DNA from: Magicicada septendecula
Lineage: Eukaryota; Arthropoda; Insecta; Hemiptera; Cicadidae
NCBI GenBank assembly: GCA_034769895.1
Contig: CM068372.1
Span: 235,618,843 to 235,682,842, forward strand
DNA: 64,000 nucleotides
Direction of reading: 5' to 3'
Positions 1 to 12,181 of this stretch are shown piece after piece (position 1 is the first letter of the stretch; every line of letters begins with the position of its first letter). A program made the translations under genes and the position numbers. Under the pieces are notes generated by a model, which did not search any database, was not told the DNA's origin, and was given only the letters and a program-made list of their open reading frames with translations.

Positions 1-735
1 GTAGAAAAAATTAACTAGATTGTTAACTAGAAAACTGCTGACTGATCATCTGTATATCAGAAGCTGTGAACATTGACAAAGACACTATGTGAAAAATTTT
101 ACATGAAAATCTCACCATGAAAAACGTTTGTGGCAAGATGGTCCCTTAGGTTCTTACACCAGAGCAAAAAGAACACCACAAGGAAATTTGTGCTGACATG
201 ATGCGGCAATTTAATGTTGGCCCCAACCTTCTCAAAAAATCATCACTTGCAACAAAACCTAGATCTTCCAGTATGGTCCTGAGATGAAATGACAGTCAGT
301 GCACTTGAAAATGCCATTATCACCAAAAATGAAAATAGCTTGTCAAAGTAAGTCCAAATTCAAAACCACTTGACAAAGCTGAAAGAAAGAGTCAGAAAAA
401 ATTACCAGAACTGATGAAGACTGGTTTCATTCTACATCAGGACAATGCAGGTGCAGGACACAGGTGCTCATATTGCACTTTCTGTGAATCAGTTTTTGGC
501 CATCAAACCCATTACTACACTGTAACATCCCCCACATTTGCCAGATTTGGCACCATGTGACTTTTCCCTAAAGTGAAATCTGCGGTTGAAGGACCATATT
601 TTGAGTCACTTGATGCAGTAAAGAAGAAAACTGCATACGTATTAAAACAGCTGACAGAAAGTAATCTGCTCCAAATCTTTTTTGACCAGTGGAAAACAAA
701 GACTGTATTGGTGTGCAGGTGTGAGTGGGAACTGT
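1..735 (+). pseudogene. Decayed mariner-type transposase, 5' end outside window
   Basis: Reading all three plus frames gives broken pieces of a mariner transposase. Pieces resembling TPEQKEHHKEICADMM lie around 160-205, AHIALSVNQFL around 468-505, and PHLPDLAPCDFSL, the final catalytic Asp block, around 530-570. Frameshifts and stops are frequent, so it is dead. The right end runs into an AT microsatellite near 777, and no terminal inverted repeat is visible. Part of this copy (61-320) is repeated exactly at 9729-9988. Confidence 0.75.
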
Positions 736-772
736 ATTGAAGTGGATAAGCATTAGAATTGTAATACATATA

Positions 773-776
<4 letters not shown>

Positions 777-816
<40 letters not shown>
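777..816. repeat. (AT)n microsatellite
   Basis: About 20 uninterrupted AT units directly downstream of the mariner relic. Confidence 0.95.
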
Positions 817-818
<2 letters not shown>

Positions 819-959
819 ACATATATGGAACTACCTTAATAACATCCAGCAGCCAACACACAAATACTTCACCAGAAACAAGATGGCGAAGGCTGAAGAT
901 GAGAGAACAGGAACTCTCGAAACATGTTCCAAATAAGGAAAAGAACATCTTGAGGTAAT

Positions 960-1834
960 ATAATTATAAATTTTAAATACTTTTTATATATATATTGCGA
1001 CAGTACAAATAAGTGATGTACTGAGCATGGAATGTAAAAATTTAAATTTACTTAATAAACTGTAAATAATTAATAATATATTAGAAATAAGCATGTGAGG
1101 GATTGCAAGCTTGGCTCAGACAAAAATATGAACAGGTGTTTCGACCTGAATCGACGTGCACACACACACAAATGTAACTGAAAGTGTGTACACCAGTAGT
1201 TTGCTAGTGTGTGTGAACGCAGGTCTCTGCAGGCGAGTTTGCCACCCCAAGATGAATAATTGCACAATTACTGTTTTTCCGTAATTATTCATAAACTAGA
1301 ATTAAGAATTAAAATCAAAAAGCACAATAAAATGTAAATAAATTTACTAAATACTGTGTACGAAAACCACGTGAAAGTGACACACCGTACAAGTGCAATA
1401 GTGAAATAACTGTGTACAAATCGAAAGGGTTAAGTTGCAATGTCCAAAATTACAGTGAACATGTGTTATAAAATTAGTTATAAGATAAGTATAAGAGTAT
1501 ACTTACAGGACTCTGCAATTCGCAGAAATATAAAAAATAGCGAATTTGACAAAGAGTGGGGGAACTGAAGCCAAAGACAGTTTCTAACATGTCGATTTCG
1601 GATCACTGCAGGGTGTCGACCAAGACATGGGTATAAATAGGACACGCAAGCTACAGTGGTTCTTTTTCTTGAATCATCCACGTTGCAGCGGGAGCTTATG
1701 CCCGTCAGCACGGCATATTTATTTTTTTTCGTAAACAGTTTAAATTTGCCAGTTACGTACAAATACGTAACTGAGCTGTAAAGACAATCATTTTAATTAA
1801 TAACAGCACTACTTAAGAAGATCCATTAATGATT
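960..1834. other. Unassigned AT-rich stretch
   Basis: No ORF of note, no exon and no recognisable element. The part from 1090 to 1780 is less AT-rich than its surroundings and may be non-coding transposon sequence continuous with the tandem array that follows. Confidence 0.4.
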
Positions 1835-2014
1835 CGACACTAGACAAGAGGAGAGTTCCAGAGAGAGATACGACGCTGGACAAGAGAAGAGTTCCAGAGA
1901 GAGATACGACGCTGGACAAGAGAAGAGTTCCAGAGAGAGATACGACGCTGGACAAGAGGAGAGTTCCAGAGAGAGATACGACGCTGGACAAGAGGAGAGT
2001 TCCAGAGAGAGAGA
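1835..2014. repeat. 36-bp tandem repeat, 5 units
   Basis: Five units start at 1835, 1871, 1907, 1943 and 1979, each beginning CGACGCTGGACAAGAG (the first unit is CGACACTAGACAAGAG) and ending GAGAGAGATA or a close variant. A partial unit follows at 2018-2035. The unit is a multiple of three and lacks stops in all three minus frames, so overlapping minus-strand ORFs appear. These look like a by-product, not genes. Confidence 0.95.
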
Positions 2015-2035
2015 CAGCCGACGCTGGAGGCAAGA

Positions 2036-2780
2036 CGAGGACGAATACCGATGGAACAAAAATGATCGAGTATGAGTGACGACAATAAGGTGATAGACAA
2101 CTTATTCATATCTTAATCATACAAAGAATTCAAAGACAGTTAAAGACATTAATATTTTATTTAAAAATAAGAGCAATGTTTCTTGTATAGTAGAGTTAAA
2201 ATCATAGATGTTTTAGAAATACGATTAACGTAACAAGAGCTCAAATTAATATGATATAAAATGATTACAAAGCATTTAAATAAAAACAATTAGTATTTGA
2301 GAAAACAGTACTGAGAAACAATAACTATTAATATTTTGAGTACGTTACAATATAGAAAAAAAGATTTAAAAATTGATTTTGAAACATATTAATAGACTGA
2401 GTAGTCTGAAAATGAGATTTTTCTTTTATATAATAATTAGTAGCATAGAATATTTAGTCAGTAAGGATGTATATATCTTAAGCCTTACGGCATAATAACA
2501 AATAATAACTAATGTTTTAAAATCGAAGTCAGTGCCATGTGCACATATTTTTTTATAGTATCAAATAAATTTTAATTACCGTTTCAAGTTACATAGAGTT
2601 CTTATTGCAGATACACCTGACACCCAATTTAAATGTTAGATTGTTTAAAGAATTTGTCAATCTTGAACGTGAGATCGTTCACGCCTATTTATGTGTATGT
2701 AACGTTGCATAAATTTGGTGCTCCAAGATTGTGGGGCTCCACAAATTTAAATTAAATTAAATTTGCAATTTGTTACGTTG

Positions 2781-2818
<38 letters not shown>

Positions 2819-3118
2819 GTATGTTATTGTACCAGTCTCGTTATTTAACAGACACACCTCACAAACACAGGAGTAAGCCCTTAACTAGTGGTGCCACATT
2901 CATCACAGCTGTGTTAAAATAAATTTAAAAAAAGTTAATACCGATTAATTAGGTCTAGAGGTATATGACTGTAATCTTTATTGAGTTTCTATTAATACTT
3001 GTTTTGTTAGCGTTGTTTGTTGCAAAGTGTTGGCATCATCCTCATTTTAGTTTTCAAGAAAGTTTATAGATATTGTTGCATTAGATTTATGTCTAAGTTA
3101 CAGCTATAGTCTCTTTAA
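2036..3118. other. Unassigned AT-rich stretch with (AT)n at 2783-2812
   Basis: I see no gene. Around 2690-2780 there is repeated TAACGTTGCA/TTACGTTGCA and the word TTTGGTGCTCC, which could be the edge of an old retroelement, but I cannot define its ends. Confidence 0.35.
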
Positions 3119-3358
3119 GGCCCGTTTTCCTAGGAGCAGGTTTTTTTAGCCACGTAGGACGCAATACGCCGAACTCAACACGCCGTTCTCCACACACTAG
3201 AAAAATAATGGTTCTGTTTTCCTCCAGAGAGCATCACGTAGTGCGCCAGCGTAGTGCGTTCGGCGTGATAGGCTGACTGGTTCTGGAGGAGTCTATTGCG
3301 TTCTACGTCGCGTTTTAGCTGACTTCTGGATTTTGTTTTTCAAAAATTTTGTATCAAA

Positions 3359-3514
3359 ATGCCTCAAGTGCGTTTCAGTGCTTCGGATGACGATCAGTTA
3401 ATTGAAGCAGTGGGTGATCAATCATACTTATGGAACTTGAAGGAGCCCAACTTAAAAAATGACACAAAAAAAGATGAAACTTGGGCAGAAATTAGGATAG
3501 TGCTCAACAAATAG
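3359..3514 (+). pseudogene. MADF/Myb-like Harbinger accessory protein, truncated
   Basis: Starts MPQVRFSASDDDQLIEAV and has the MADF signature LIEAV...SYLWNL...DETWAEI. The full protein would bind the element's own termini. Only 51 residues remain before a stop, well short of a complete MADF protein. Confidence 0.6.
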
Positions 3515-3529
3515 GTATTGTAGGTGACT

Positions 3530-3830
3530 TCACACTATTGTAACTGGGACCTTTTAGGCCGTCTTCAATGCACTGCAAAATCAAAGCAAACTGCTCACGG
3601 GTGAATCAAAAATATTTCTTCAATCTCTCTTCTTCGTCGTGTAAATATTTGGTAATCAATATTTTGAAAACATCTTCATCTTCGTGTTTTAAGAACATTT
3701 TGTTGATTCATTTTCTGTTCTTTGCCATAGACAAGAGATAATTCTCATCTTCATAATCCATATGGATGTGATTGAGAATAAGCAAAGCAACAAGCCTCTT
3801 TTTATTTTGCTCCAAACGATTCATTTAGAC
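3530..3830 (-). pseudogene. Harbinger transposase N-terminal fragment
   Basis: The minus-strand translation gives a start MNRLEQNKKRLVALLILNHI near 3826, an acidic segment, then EERLKKYF, a stop, and FTREQFALILQCIEDGLK. The last part matches the helix before the DDE domain in Harbinger nucleases (F.LT..QF..IL..I). No DDE residues are present. Confidence 0.55.
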
Positions 3831-4656
3831 AGGGAACACAAACACTCCAAATTATAACCACTACCATCTAGTACTACCTACGTCAACTGAATAGCTGAAA
3901 TGCGTCTGGCTAGGAAAACACAAACGCGCAGCGTGATAATGGAATACGTTCCTGCCGACGTGATAGAGCCCTACCCGGTTCGTGCGACGCAAAAAACCTG
4001 CTCCTAGGAAAACGGGCCTTAAAGGTCATAAACTAAGTCGTATAAAGCACCCTACATGGTAACAGATTACTGTTTATGTTTTGTTTTTACAAAAGAGTGT
4101 CTTTAGGACTCTCAACTTGTATTTGAAACAATAGTAATTTGTAAACAGTAACAAAAATTATTACTTACCCTTAATCCACTTCAAGAATGGTATTGTTTTT
4201 GGTCAAAGAGTGGCAATATTAAGTTGTATGGTGGCCTAGACATGTATTTACATACAGTTTATAGCTGATAATATTTTATTAGAAAATGAAATGGTTGACA
4301 GGTTTTCAATATAATAAAAAAAGAATAGTAAACATTTTGAGCAATATTATTACAAATTTTCTCAAACAAAAATTGAAAACCAGTGCTCTTTTAAGCTGCA
4401 TTATAATTTTGTAAACGTATTTAATATTTTTATGGGTACACCATGAGCCCCATTAACGAGGTTGTGAAAAATGTTTTTTTTTCCAATTACTATTCGTGTC
4501 TGTATCAATTTTTAATTACAGTAACATTAAGTAGTATATACAAAGAAGGGGTATAAAAATATATTCAGAGAGGTGCTGGGACAGATAAGCTGCACATAGC
4601 AGCAAGCATGCTAGTGGCTAGTCCTGTTTATAAATACGCACAAGATAAGCTGTGAA

Positions 4657-5560
4657 CAGTGCCGGCGCTATTGGGGGTGCAACACATGCATTTGCATAAA
4701 GTGGCAGGTCTGGGGGGGGGATAGCAAATCAAGGGTGGAAAATTTAAAAAGTCAGATTTACTGAAAGTACATTTTTTGTTGTGAATAAACATTTGATTTA
4801 TTATTAACTGACTATATCAATTAAATGTGAAATAGGCAAAAATCTGGACTATTAATAAATGATCTTGCAGAAATTAAAGCCACAAAAATATGTTCCTAAA
4901 TATTTTTTCTTTATATGATTTCAATTTTTCATAAATTTAAAAATTTCTTTCCTTCATACTAGAGTTTAGGTGTTTTTGTAATTTTTAATAACTTCTATAC
5001 GCTATTAACTAATTATAAGAAGACTTATTTATATACAATAATACATACTAATAATGTTATGTTGTTATCAAATTTAAAATTAAAACAATGTTTTAAACTA
5101 ACATCACAACTTTCATTTTTATAGGCCAATATCACCAATGTCTGTAAAACTTCAAAAGCATCTAAATGAATAATGCCTTATTTTAACATCAATCATAAAT
5201 TGCACTAGTAAAAAAATAACTCAAATAATGTTTTAATTTATCTTTAAGAACATCATTTTCTGAGTTCTTATTACAAGCTATTTACACGTGTTTTGCAGAC
5301 CTTCATTTATTTAAAAATAACAACACTAAGTACACTGATGTACTGCGAAAAACCTGAGGATTGTGATGTTGTTAATCTTAGGGTTTTTTATTAAGTCTTC
5401 TTGTTAAAATATATTTTTTTTAATTTAAAATTATACATAGGGAGATTTCTGTTTAACTGTAAATTTTCCCTTCAAAGATTCTGTGCAAGGCGTTAGACTT
5501 TTGTGAAGGGGGGGGGGCAAGAAGAGTTTTGCACAGGCAAATTTACTAGTGCTGGCCCTG
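4657..5560. mobile_element. hAT-type non-autonomous element, 904 bp
   Basis: The ends are CAGTGCCGGCGCTA at the left and, reading inward from the right, CAGGGCCAGCACTA, followed by G-rich tracts on both sides. Flanking 8-mers GCTGTGAA and GTTGTTAA match at six of eight positions, as expected for an aged hAT target duplication. The interior has no transposase. Confidence 0.65.
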
Positions 5561-7807
5561 GTTGTTAAACACAAATTTGTAGAAACCACTAGTAAGAAAT
5601 ATAAACATAGTAAATCTATTTTTATTTAGTAAGACACCATTTGTTGGTAGAAGAATTAAATAATACACAACATACTTTCTTAAATACATCATTTAGTAAC
5701 ACTGAAATCAGTTGAGAAAAATTACTAACCTGTTGTTAAACTCTAGAAGTGTAAAGAGTAAATCTCAGTATTTGAGATGAGCTGTGTATTACTTAGATTT
5801 TCTACCAGTGAACAGTTTTTTATCGTATTAAATGAGCTTGTGCTTGGCCTTTCTATAGGTTTTTTGTTTTCTAATGCTTTCAGAACTATAAGTTTATAAA
5901 CGCTTAGACTACGGAAATGGAAATCTGTGGCTGGCATCAGGAAGGGATCACATAAATTTACAAATAATATGAAATTTTAAAGAAACTATTATTAAATACC
6001 ACAATGCAATACTAACATTGTTGTGTTTAGTTAAACAAGTAAAATCAACATAAAACAAATGGACATTAGCTGTAATTAATACAAGTATGCATAAAGTTTA
6101 TAAAAATTCCCATTGAAAGAAATGGTGTGGACCAGTGAACCCAACAGTTCATTTAAGATATTCTTCTGAAATAATCTAGTGAAAAAAGATATTCAGGTAC
6201 TTTCTATCTCTTTACACTGCCTTCTTAATAAGCTTACTTCAAAATACAGTTCACTCATCTATTCCGCATTCTTATTATGTTTTTTTCATGTCAAATTTCT
6301 CATATGCTTTTGCATATTCTTGTGTTCATCACATTTCCATACTAACAAAACTTTGTGTTCCTTTATTCAAACCTTTAAAGATTTAAATGTTTTGTCTTTC
6401 CTACACTTACAAAATATTTTTTTTACCTGTTACTCATGATATACTGCTGGGTGGAAATGTTACATAAAAATGTTTTCTACCAAATGTTAGGAGTGGGAGG
6501 TAGTTTGTAACTGATAAAAAAAAACTGCTGTTCTTGCCACCTTTTCACAGTTGGCATGGACATACAGAAGAACTAGACTATCTTTATATTCATTCTTAAT
6601 TATCATTTTCTTCAGGCTTTCTCATTTTTAGATCTACTTAATACCTATAATTCACTGACAATTTTCTCCTTACAACTGTTGAGCAGAGCAATTATGAACT
6701 GTTGAACATGTAATTACAAAGTACATACATGCTTGTGTACTGTCTATTAGGGAAGGTGGCTGTCATGATTCATACTCATTCATGTTTTACTAAAACTGGT
6801 ATTGTCTTGTGTTCACCATTTATCCTGATTTATTCTGCCTTTCAGTTTTATTGCTTTTATTTATATACAAAACATAATTTCAAATAAAAACTTTGAGAAA
6901 ACATTAAAAATTATAAATAATGAAACGTATTTACAAATCTATCATATGCTCAATAATTTTATACATTTATTTTTAATATACTTTTAAAAAAAAAATTTCA
7001 CTTGACTCTTTTACAATACACAGGTATATAATAATGCATACATATATAACTTTAATGAGTAAAAGGCTAGTTTAATAAATAAATTAAATCCAACTAAGAG
7101 GGTAAAATAAGCATACAGTGAGTTTCTTCAACAACTTTTGTAATTTTACACAAGGAAAAGAAACAAACTCATACTATCTATACACTTTGTTTTTTACAAC
7201 TATTATCACCTTGTCCAAATAATATTCAAGTTACAGATGTGCATCTGTATCACGAGTTTTCTTCATGTTTTTTAACCATGAACTTTGTACTACACATAGC
7301 ACTGATCTCTCAAGTAACTTAATGACAATATTACTTTAATAGTAATAATTATCAATTAATAGTAATAATAAAATAAAAACTTTATAACAAAATAAAATAA
7401 CATAACTTAATATAATAATAGTAGTAATAATAATAATAATAATAATAATTCATTATTTATCTATCACACTTGAAAGATACTCTCTTCAATAATAACAATA
7501 TTTAATAATAATAAAGAAAAATTCCACTAACTGTATATGGCAAATTAAAAGTGATGGTAATAATAATAACACTGTTTTTTTCAATTACATTATCCATCCT
7601 TTTTTACAAAGGTTCTTTTATAAATCTAAATATAAAAATAACACTACAATGTACTTATTATACTTTGATACAATTAAATCCCCTTAATAATATTGCACAA
7701 AATAAATATAATATACAGGTTGTATATATAATAATAAAGCTGGGTATGAAAGTAGCACATTGGATTGGATCGGCTTGAGTCTCACCACACACTTCGAACA
7801 GCTGTCT
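5561..7807. other. AT-rich JNK 3' flank / possible 3' UTR
   Basis: No transposon or second gene recognised. It holds a short TAA run at about 7424-7449. The part nearest 7807 is presumably JNK 3' UTR, but its length cannot be fixed from sequence. Confidence 0.4.
6966..6971 (-). promoter_or_regulatory. Candidate JNK poly(A) signal
   Basis: AATAAA is present on the minus strand about 840 nt past the JNK stop. In DNA this AT-rich such hexamers occur by chance, and I see no other evidence for the 3' end of the transcript. Confidence 0.2.
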
Positions 7808-7969
7808 CTACCGACGGGCTGCCGTGTCTGCTTCTTCACTATTGGTTGTGGAACGTGACGCGTTATGACTCAGTTCATATTCCATAACTTCTTGGTAGAT
7901 TAACTCCTTCCACTGCTCCACTGTATGTTCAATTTCATCAACAGAATGATCGTACGGGCCTGGTGCTGG
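7808..7969 (-). CDS. bsk: JNK coding exon 8 (C-terminus and stop)
   Basis: Encodes 53 residues and a TAG stop. It begins PAPGPYDHSVDE, followed by the conserved helix EHTVEQWKELIYQEVMEYE and a short divergent Ser/Thr-rich tail ending TAARR. The acceptor GATTTCAG is clear. This exon is too short to stand out as an ORF and was found by reading for the JNK C-terminus. Confidence 0.93.
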   Translation of the reverse strand, partial: PAPGPYDHSVDEIEHTVEQWKELIYQEVMEYELSHNASRSTTNSEEADTAARR

Positions 7970-8689
7970 CTGAAATCACAACCAGTGTACTCAGTAAGTT
8001 GGTTTTTGTTAACACATGAAACATCAAAATCTGAAACCTATTTACTTTCTCTTCCATTGAATAAGAAAAGTCTCATAAGTCTCATTTAGTTTCAAAAACT
8101 TATATTTATACTGATTTGATAACATTATTTATAAAACATGTTTGTGTATGTGCATGTCTTTATAAACAAAATGTTGGAAAACTAAAACCGTGGGAGATCA
8201 ACTCCATTATACCGCAGGCATCATTAAATAGCAAGTCACAACCAATTATTTTCACATTGTCATTTTTAATACCTGTCTGACAATTACTGAGTGAATGCCT
8301 CTTTTTTCAGACATTTTTACTGACTTTTCTCTAGAGAAATTATACTGAAGACAGGCATTTGTTTTATTCTTTCAACTAGTTTTTTGTTTTAATTCTGATT
8401 TAGTGACCACAGTTAAAGATGAATCTACTAATTATAAGAGACTTGGTAGGATTCAAAAACAAGAAAATCTGAATACTAACCATTATTAAGAATACAATAT
8501 TTTTCTAACAAAAATAAAAGTTATATTTTTTCACAAATAGCCTGCACACTTTTTTTTTTGAAACATTATAATGTCAAAAATTGGCATGTGTGGTTTATCT
8601 GCATAAAAACTTTCAGTGTAAATTTTTTCTCCCTCATGCTTTGCATACGACTCTTCTGCCCCATCATGGTTAAAGGTGCATGTGTTAAA

Positions 8690-9310
8690 GATGATGATGA
8701 TGATGCTGATGGAAAAAATGAACAGGAATACGAAGAAGTTGATACAGTATAAAGAAACATACGTGAAATGTGGACAATGACAAAAGAGGCAGTGCAGAAG
8801 ACAGCCAAGGATACTACCAGGGAAAAGAAAAAAAAGGAAGAAATGAGAAAGGGTTTGATGAAGAATGTAAAGAGGTGGTAATAAGAAAGAAGAGTGCAAA
8901 GCTAGTAATGCTCCAATGGAAAAACGACGGAATGATAAGAGGTATAGGCAAGCACAAAGAAATGATAACAGACTAATAAGAAGGAAACAAGAGAATACAT
9001 AAGAAAGACATTGGAAAAGTGGAATCAAAATCAAACAAAGAAATTTTACTATGTATTCAGAGTACTGACTACAGGATACCAACCACAAAACACCACATGT
9101 AAAGACAGAAATGGAAATATCTTAGTAGAAGAGACAGCAGAGTTCAAAAGGTTTGGAAGGAGAATTGGAGGGAATGGGTCGAGACAGGCTGGAAGACCAA
9201 GAAGGCGGTAGCTGCAAGATGTGGAAGAATGAGAACAGTAACTGAAGACACTCATCAGGAGGAAGAAGTGAGTGGAGGAAGATTTAGCACACATCATTGG
9301 GAAATATAAC
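8690..9310 (+). pseudogene. LINE ORF2 fragment (linker upstream of RT)
   Basis: Broken plus-strand frames give GFDEECKEVVIRKKSAKL, then a segment resembling REYIRKTLEKWNQNQTKKFY and GYQPQNTTCKDRNGNILVEE. These are characteristic of the region between endonuclease and reverse transcriptase in RTE/CFDP2-type non-LTR elements. A trailing piece after 9170 with GRPRRR resembles the 3' end, so the RT core has been deleted. It lies in JNK intron 7, antisense to the gene. Confidence 0.65.
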
Positions 9311-9502
9311 ACTGCCTGATACAGTATTCAGAATGACTGCTTTTCGGAAAGGAATGTGTGGTGGTGGTGGATGATCCAGAATACAAGTAAAATGAAGTTT
9401 TCTAAAAATCCATTGTTTAATTGTTAAACATTATATACATTAAGTATTTCATTATTATGATAATTAATATTATTATTATACATATTCATTTATTTTTTAT
9501 TA

Positions 9503-9728
9503 CAGTGGAACCTCACTAATTCATCATTCACTAATTCGTCACCCACTCAAGCTTTTTTTCCTTTTTCTTTATTAACATGCGAGTAACATATACACTCTAA
9601 TTATATCTGGGGTAAACCAGAAACGTGCTGATTGTGGCTGGGGGTTCTAATAATAGCCAGGGGAATGGATTGCGGAAGGAACTGATTCCGACAATTGGTA
9701 TTTCATACATGTGTACACTGTCTTTGTC
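9503..9728. mobile_element. 3' terminal part of a pogo/Tigger element
   Basis: Begins TACAGTGGAACCTCACTAAT, the typical Tigger terminal inverted repeat with a TA target on its outer side. It probably belongs to the same insertion as the transposase relic at 12728-13980, separated from it by a mariner fragment and a hAT insertion. Confidence 0.55.
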
Positions 9729-9988
9729 AAGCTGTGAACATTGACAAAGACACTATGTGAAAAATTTTACATGAAAATCTCACCATGAAAAACGTTTGTG
9801 GCAAGATGGTCCCTTAGGTTCTTACACCAGAGCAAAAAGAACACCACAAGGAAATTTGTGCTGACATGATGCGGCAATTTAATGTTGGCCCCAACCTTCT
9901 CAAAAAATCATCACTTGCAACAAAACCTAGATCTTCCAGTATGGTCCTGAGATGAAATGACAGTCAGTGCACTTGAAAATGCCATTAT
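9729..9988 (+). repeat. Exact 260-bp copy of mariner segment 61-320
   Basis: I compared the two blocks base by base and found no difference over 260 bp. The left junction follows TGTCTTTGTCA (9719-9729), the reverse complement of TGACAAAGACA inside the copy (9742-9752). The right junction passes directly into hAT transposase sequence. Confidence 0.95.
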
Positions 9989-11926
9989 ACTTGAAATCCA
10001 GGAATGAATTACTCTTGGGATTACATGCGTCTGCAGCATTACAAACAAAATCGTTTTGCTGAAATCTAGAGCTGAATTCTTCTTTCATAAAATCTATAAT
10101 TTGAAAGTAAGCTTTCTTATATTTTGTCTTCAAAGGAAGAGAGCCTACTTCCTGGTCCCGGTCTTCAGATGAACAAGTGGCTAATGTTGTATAGTAGTCA
10201 CTCAGTTTTTTAGGTACTACAGTTTTTCTAGTATTAAAGTCTTTGGCTCTTCTACGTCTACATTTTCAGCAAAACTCCCTTGATTTATCCCAAATTTGGT
10301 TGAAATAATCATCCGACCTTTTGTCTTCCAGAGTGAGAATGATGGGCTTTACTACTTTAACAGCAGTACCAAATTCGACTTCCTTTTGTTGTAGCATCAT
10401 CGATAAACCATTAGCAAGTTCTAGCAAGTCACTAAATATATGTAGTACAAACACAATTTTAAATTTACAGAACTGCATTAACAACCCCTTAGCTTCCGCA
10501 GCCTCTCGTTTATTGTTGGAAGTTGCAAAGTACTGAAGTGCTGATTTGGCAGATGCAAAACAACTTTGGAAATACTTAATGCCTCTGTACTTTCAAACCC
10601 AGCGAGTGTCACTCTGTAATGGTAGTTCTAAACTTCTTTTGCCGGGATAAAGTTCTGTTTGCGTTTTAATAAATTGATTATGTCTCAATGAAGAGACAGA
10701 TTGAAATGCGTAAATGGCCTCTAGTAAACCAAATGTGTCACCAACAATATCAACTGTCTTAGAAACATCAACTAGTACCAAGTTTACACGATGTGCATAG
10801 CAATGCACGTAGACACACGGGTTCTTAGCTGTTTTACGAAATAAACTTTTAACACCATTTGTACCTCCAGACATTACAGAGGCTCCAAGGCTTTATCAGA
10901 AAGAGCCCTAGCATTTAATTCATCGAACTGAATGAAACCTGCAAACCATTCTTCAACACCATTTCGACTAACATACCTAATACAAGCAGACATCTGTTCT
11001 AATTTACTGGAGTCTCTAGCTTCATCTAAAATCAATGAGAATATCCTATCATTATATGTGGTTTCATTGACAATATGTTTTAATATAATATTAGCCGACA
11101 TGTCTAATAATTTGTTTTGGGACTCCTTAGATAAGTAAGTAGCATTTCGTGGCAAATTATCTAAATTATTTTTAGCCGTTTCACTCTCTAATTTTACTAG
11201 TTTTATGATTTCCAAAAAATTTCCCATATTCACAAAATTTGATTTTTTATCATCACTTTCAGCCTCACGGTGACCTCTTAGGCCTATGTCCTGTCTAGCA
11301 CATACAAGTGCCACTCGAGCCGCAGTGGCAACAGCAGACCGATTACATAATATTTCATCTCTATTTTGTGCACTGATCATAGACGTGACAGTGCCATGTT
11401 GTTCACTTATCAAAAAGCTGTTCCATTTAATTAATGACAGCTTGTGGCACTCACTTTTTTCGTGTCTTAAAAGTTTGTCACCCACTTTTTTCCAATTTGA
11501 AAACCCAAGGTTTGTAAAAGTTAATTCAGCATTTCCAGATATAGGCTCAAAGTGGCGACAAGGAAAGCAGTAAATGGCATCCTTTTGCTCAGAGTACTCA
11601 ATAAACTTAAACTTGTCATACCACGCACTGTTAAAGCTTCTTACTTTATTATTTATAATTGTTTGCTTGAAATTGGACTTACAAGGGTGGTGGGGTCCGT
11701 CTTGAATCGATTTACTAATATCATTTGGAATTCCTGCACTATGAACACTAACACATGTCTCACTAGATAACGGCACAATATTAGATGTACTCACAGCGTC
11801 GTCGGCATATTTAGTTTGTTTTGGTGTTGGTGTAACACAAGTGTTATCCGTACTTTCGGTTTTACAGTTACCGCCACTTCTTTTCCTGTCGAAGAAACTA
11901 AATAAACTACTTTGACGACTAGCCAT
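9989..11926 (-). pseudogene. hAT transposase, ZMYM1/TTF-finger type, frameshifted and truncated
   Basis: The start MASRQSSLFSFF at 11926 precedes a 350-codon frame with a TTF-type zinc finger (GPHHP...SFNSAWYDKF...CFPCRHF) and the beginning of the RNase-H-like fold (IFSLILDEARD). A frameshift near 10874 leads to a second block containing HCYAHRVNLVL and LQSDTRWV, which are hAT core motifs, then further pieces down to 9989 (MLMQFCKFK..., MKTKYKKAYFQ...). An internal stop lies near 10266. The C-terminal hATC dimerisation domain is absent. Recognition rests on the order of motifs. Confidence 0.8.
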
Positions 11927-12181
11927 GTTGTTTTGTTATCAACATAATCACCAACACTATCACCAAAGAACAATCACACTTCACACTGCAATGAGACGCA
12001 CAGCTAATGTACTAACGCTCACAATCCCATGTACTAAGATCACGTGATTTTCACGCGTCAGGGTCTGGTCTTTCTCGTTGGCTTCGTGAGACGGAGAACT
12101 GAGGTAAACAACAGCTGATGTTTACAATATCGGTGAACAGTGTTGCAAATTCCAAACGAATGAATTTTATACCTACTTTAA

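Larger units (their letters stand above)
3119..4018. mobile_element. PIF/Harbinger element, internally deleted, 900 bp
   Basis: Terminal inverted repeats of about 28 bp start GGCCCGTTTTCCTAGGAGC at 3119 and end with the exact complement at 4018. The inner parts of the ends contain several GCG/CGC words typical of Harbinger termini. It is flanked by TTAA on both sides, which contains the TTA/TAA target this superfamily prefers. Inside are a plus-strand MADF-domain fragment and a minus-strand fragment resembling a Harbinger transposase N-terminus, arranged in opposition as in two-gene Harbinger elements. The catalytic part is missing, so it is non-autonomous. Confidence 0.8.

Noticed and set aside
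1809..2109. Three overlapping minus-strand ORFs with 12-residue repeats
   Set aside because: They exist only because the 36-bp unit is a multiple of three and has no stops. There is no non-repeat coding support.
8531..9088. 185-codon minus-strand ORF rich in hydrophobic residues
   Set aside because: It is the antisense shadow of the plus-strand LINE fragment, and its hydrophobic content comes from the complement of A/G-rich codons.
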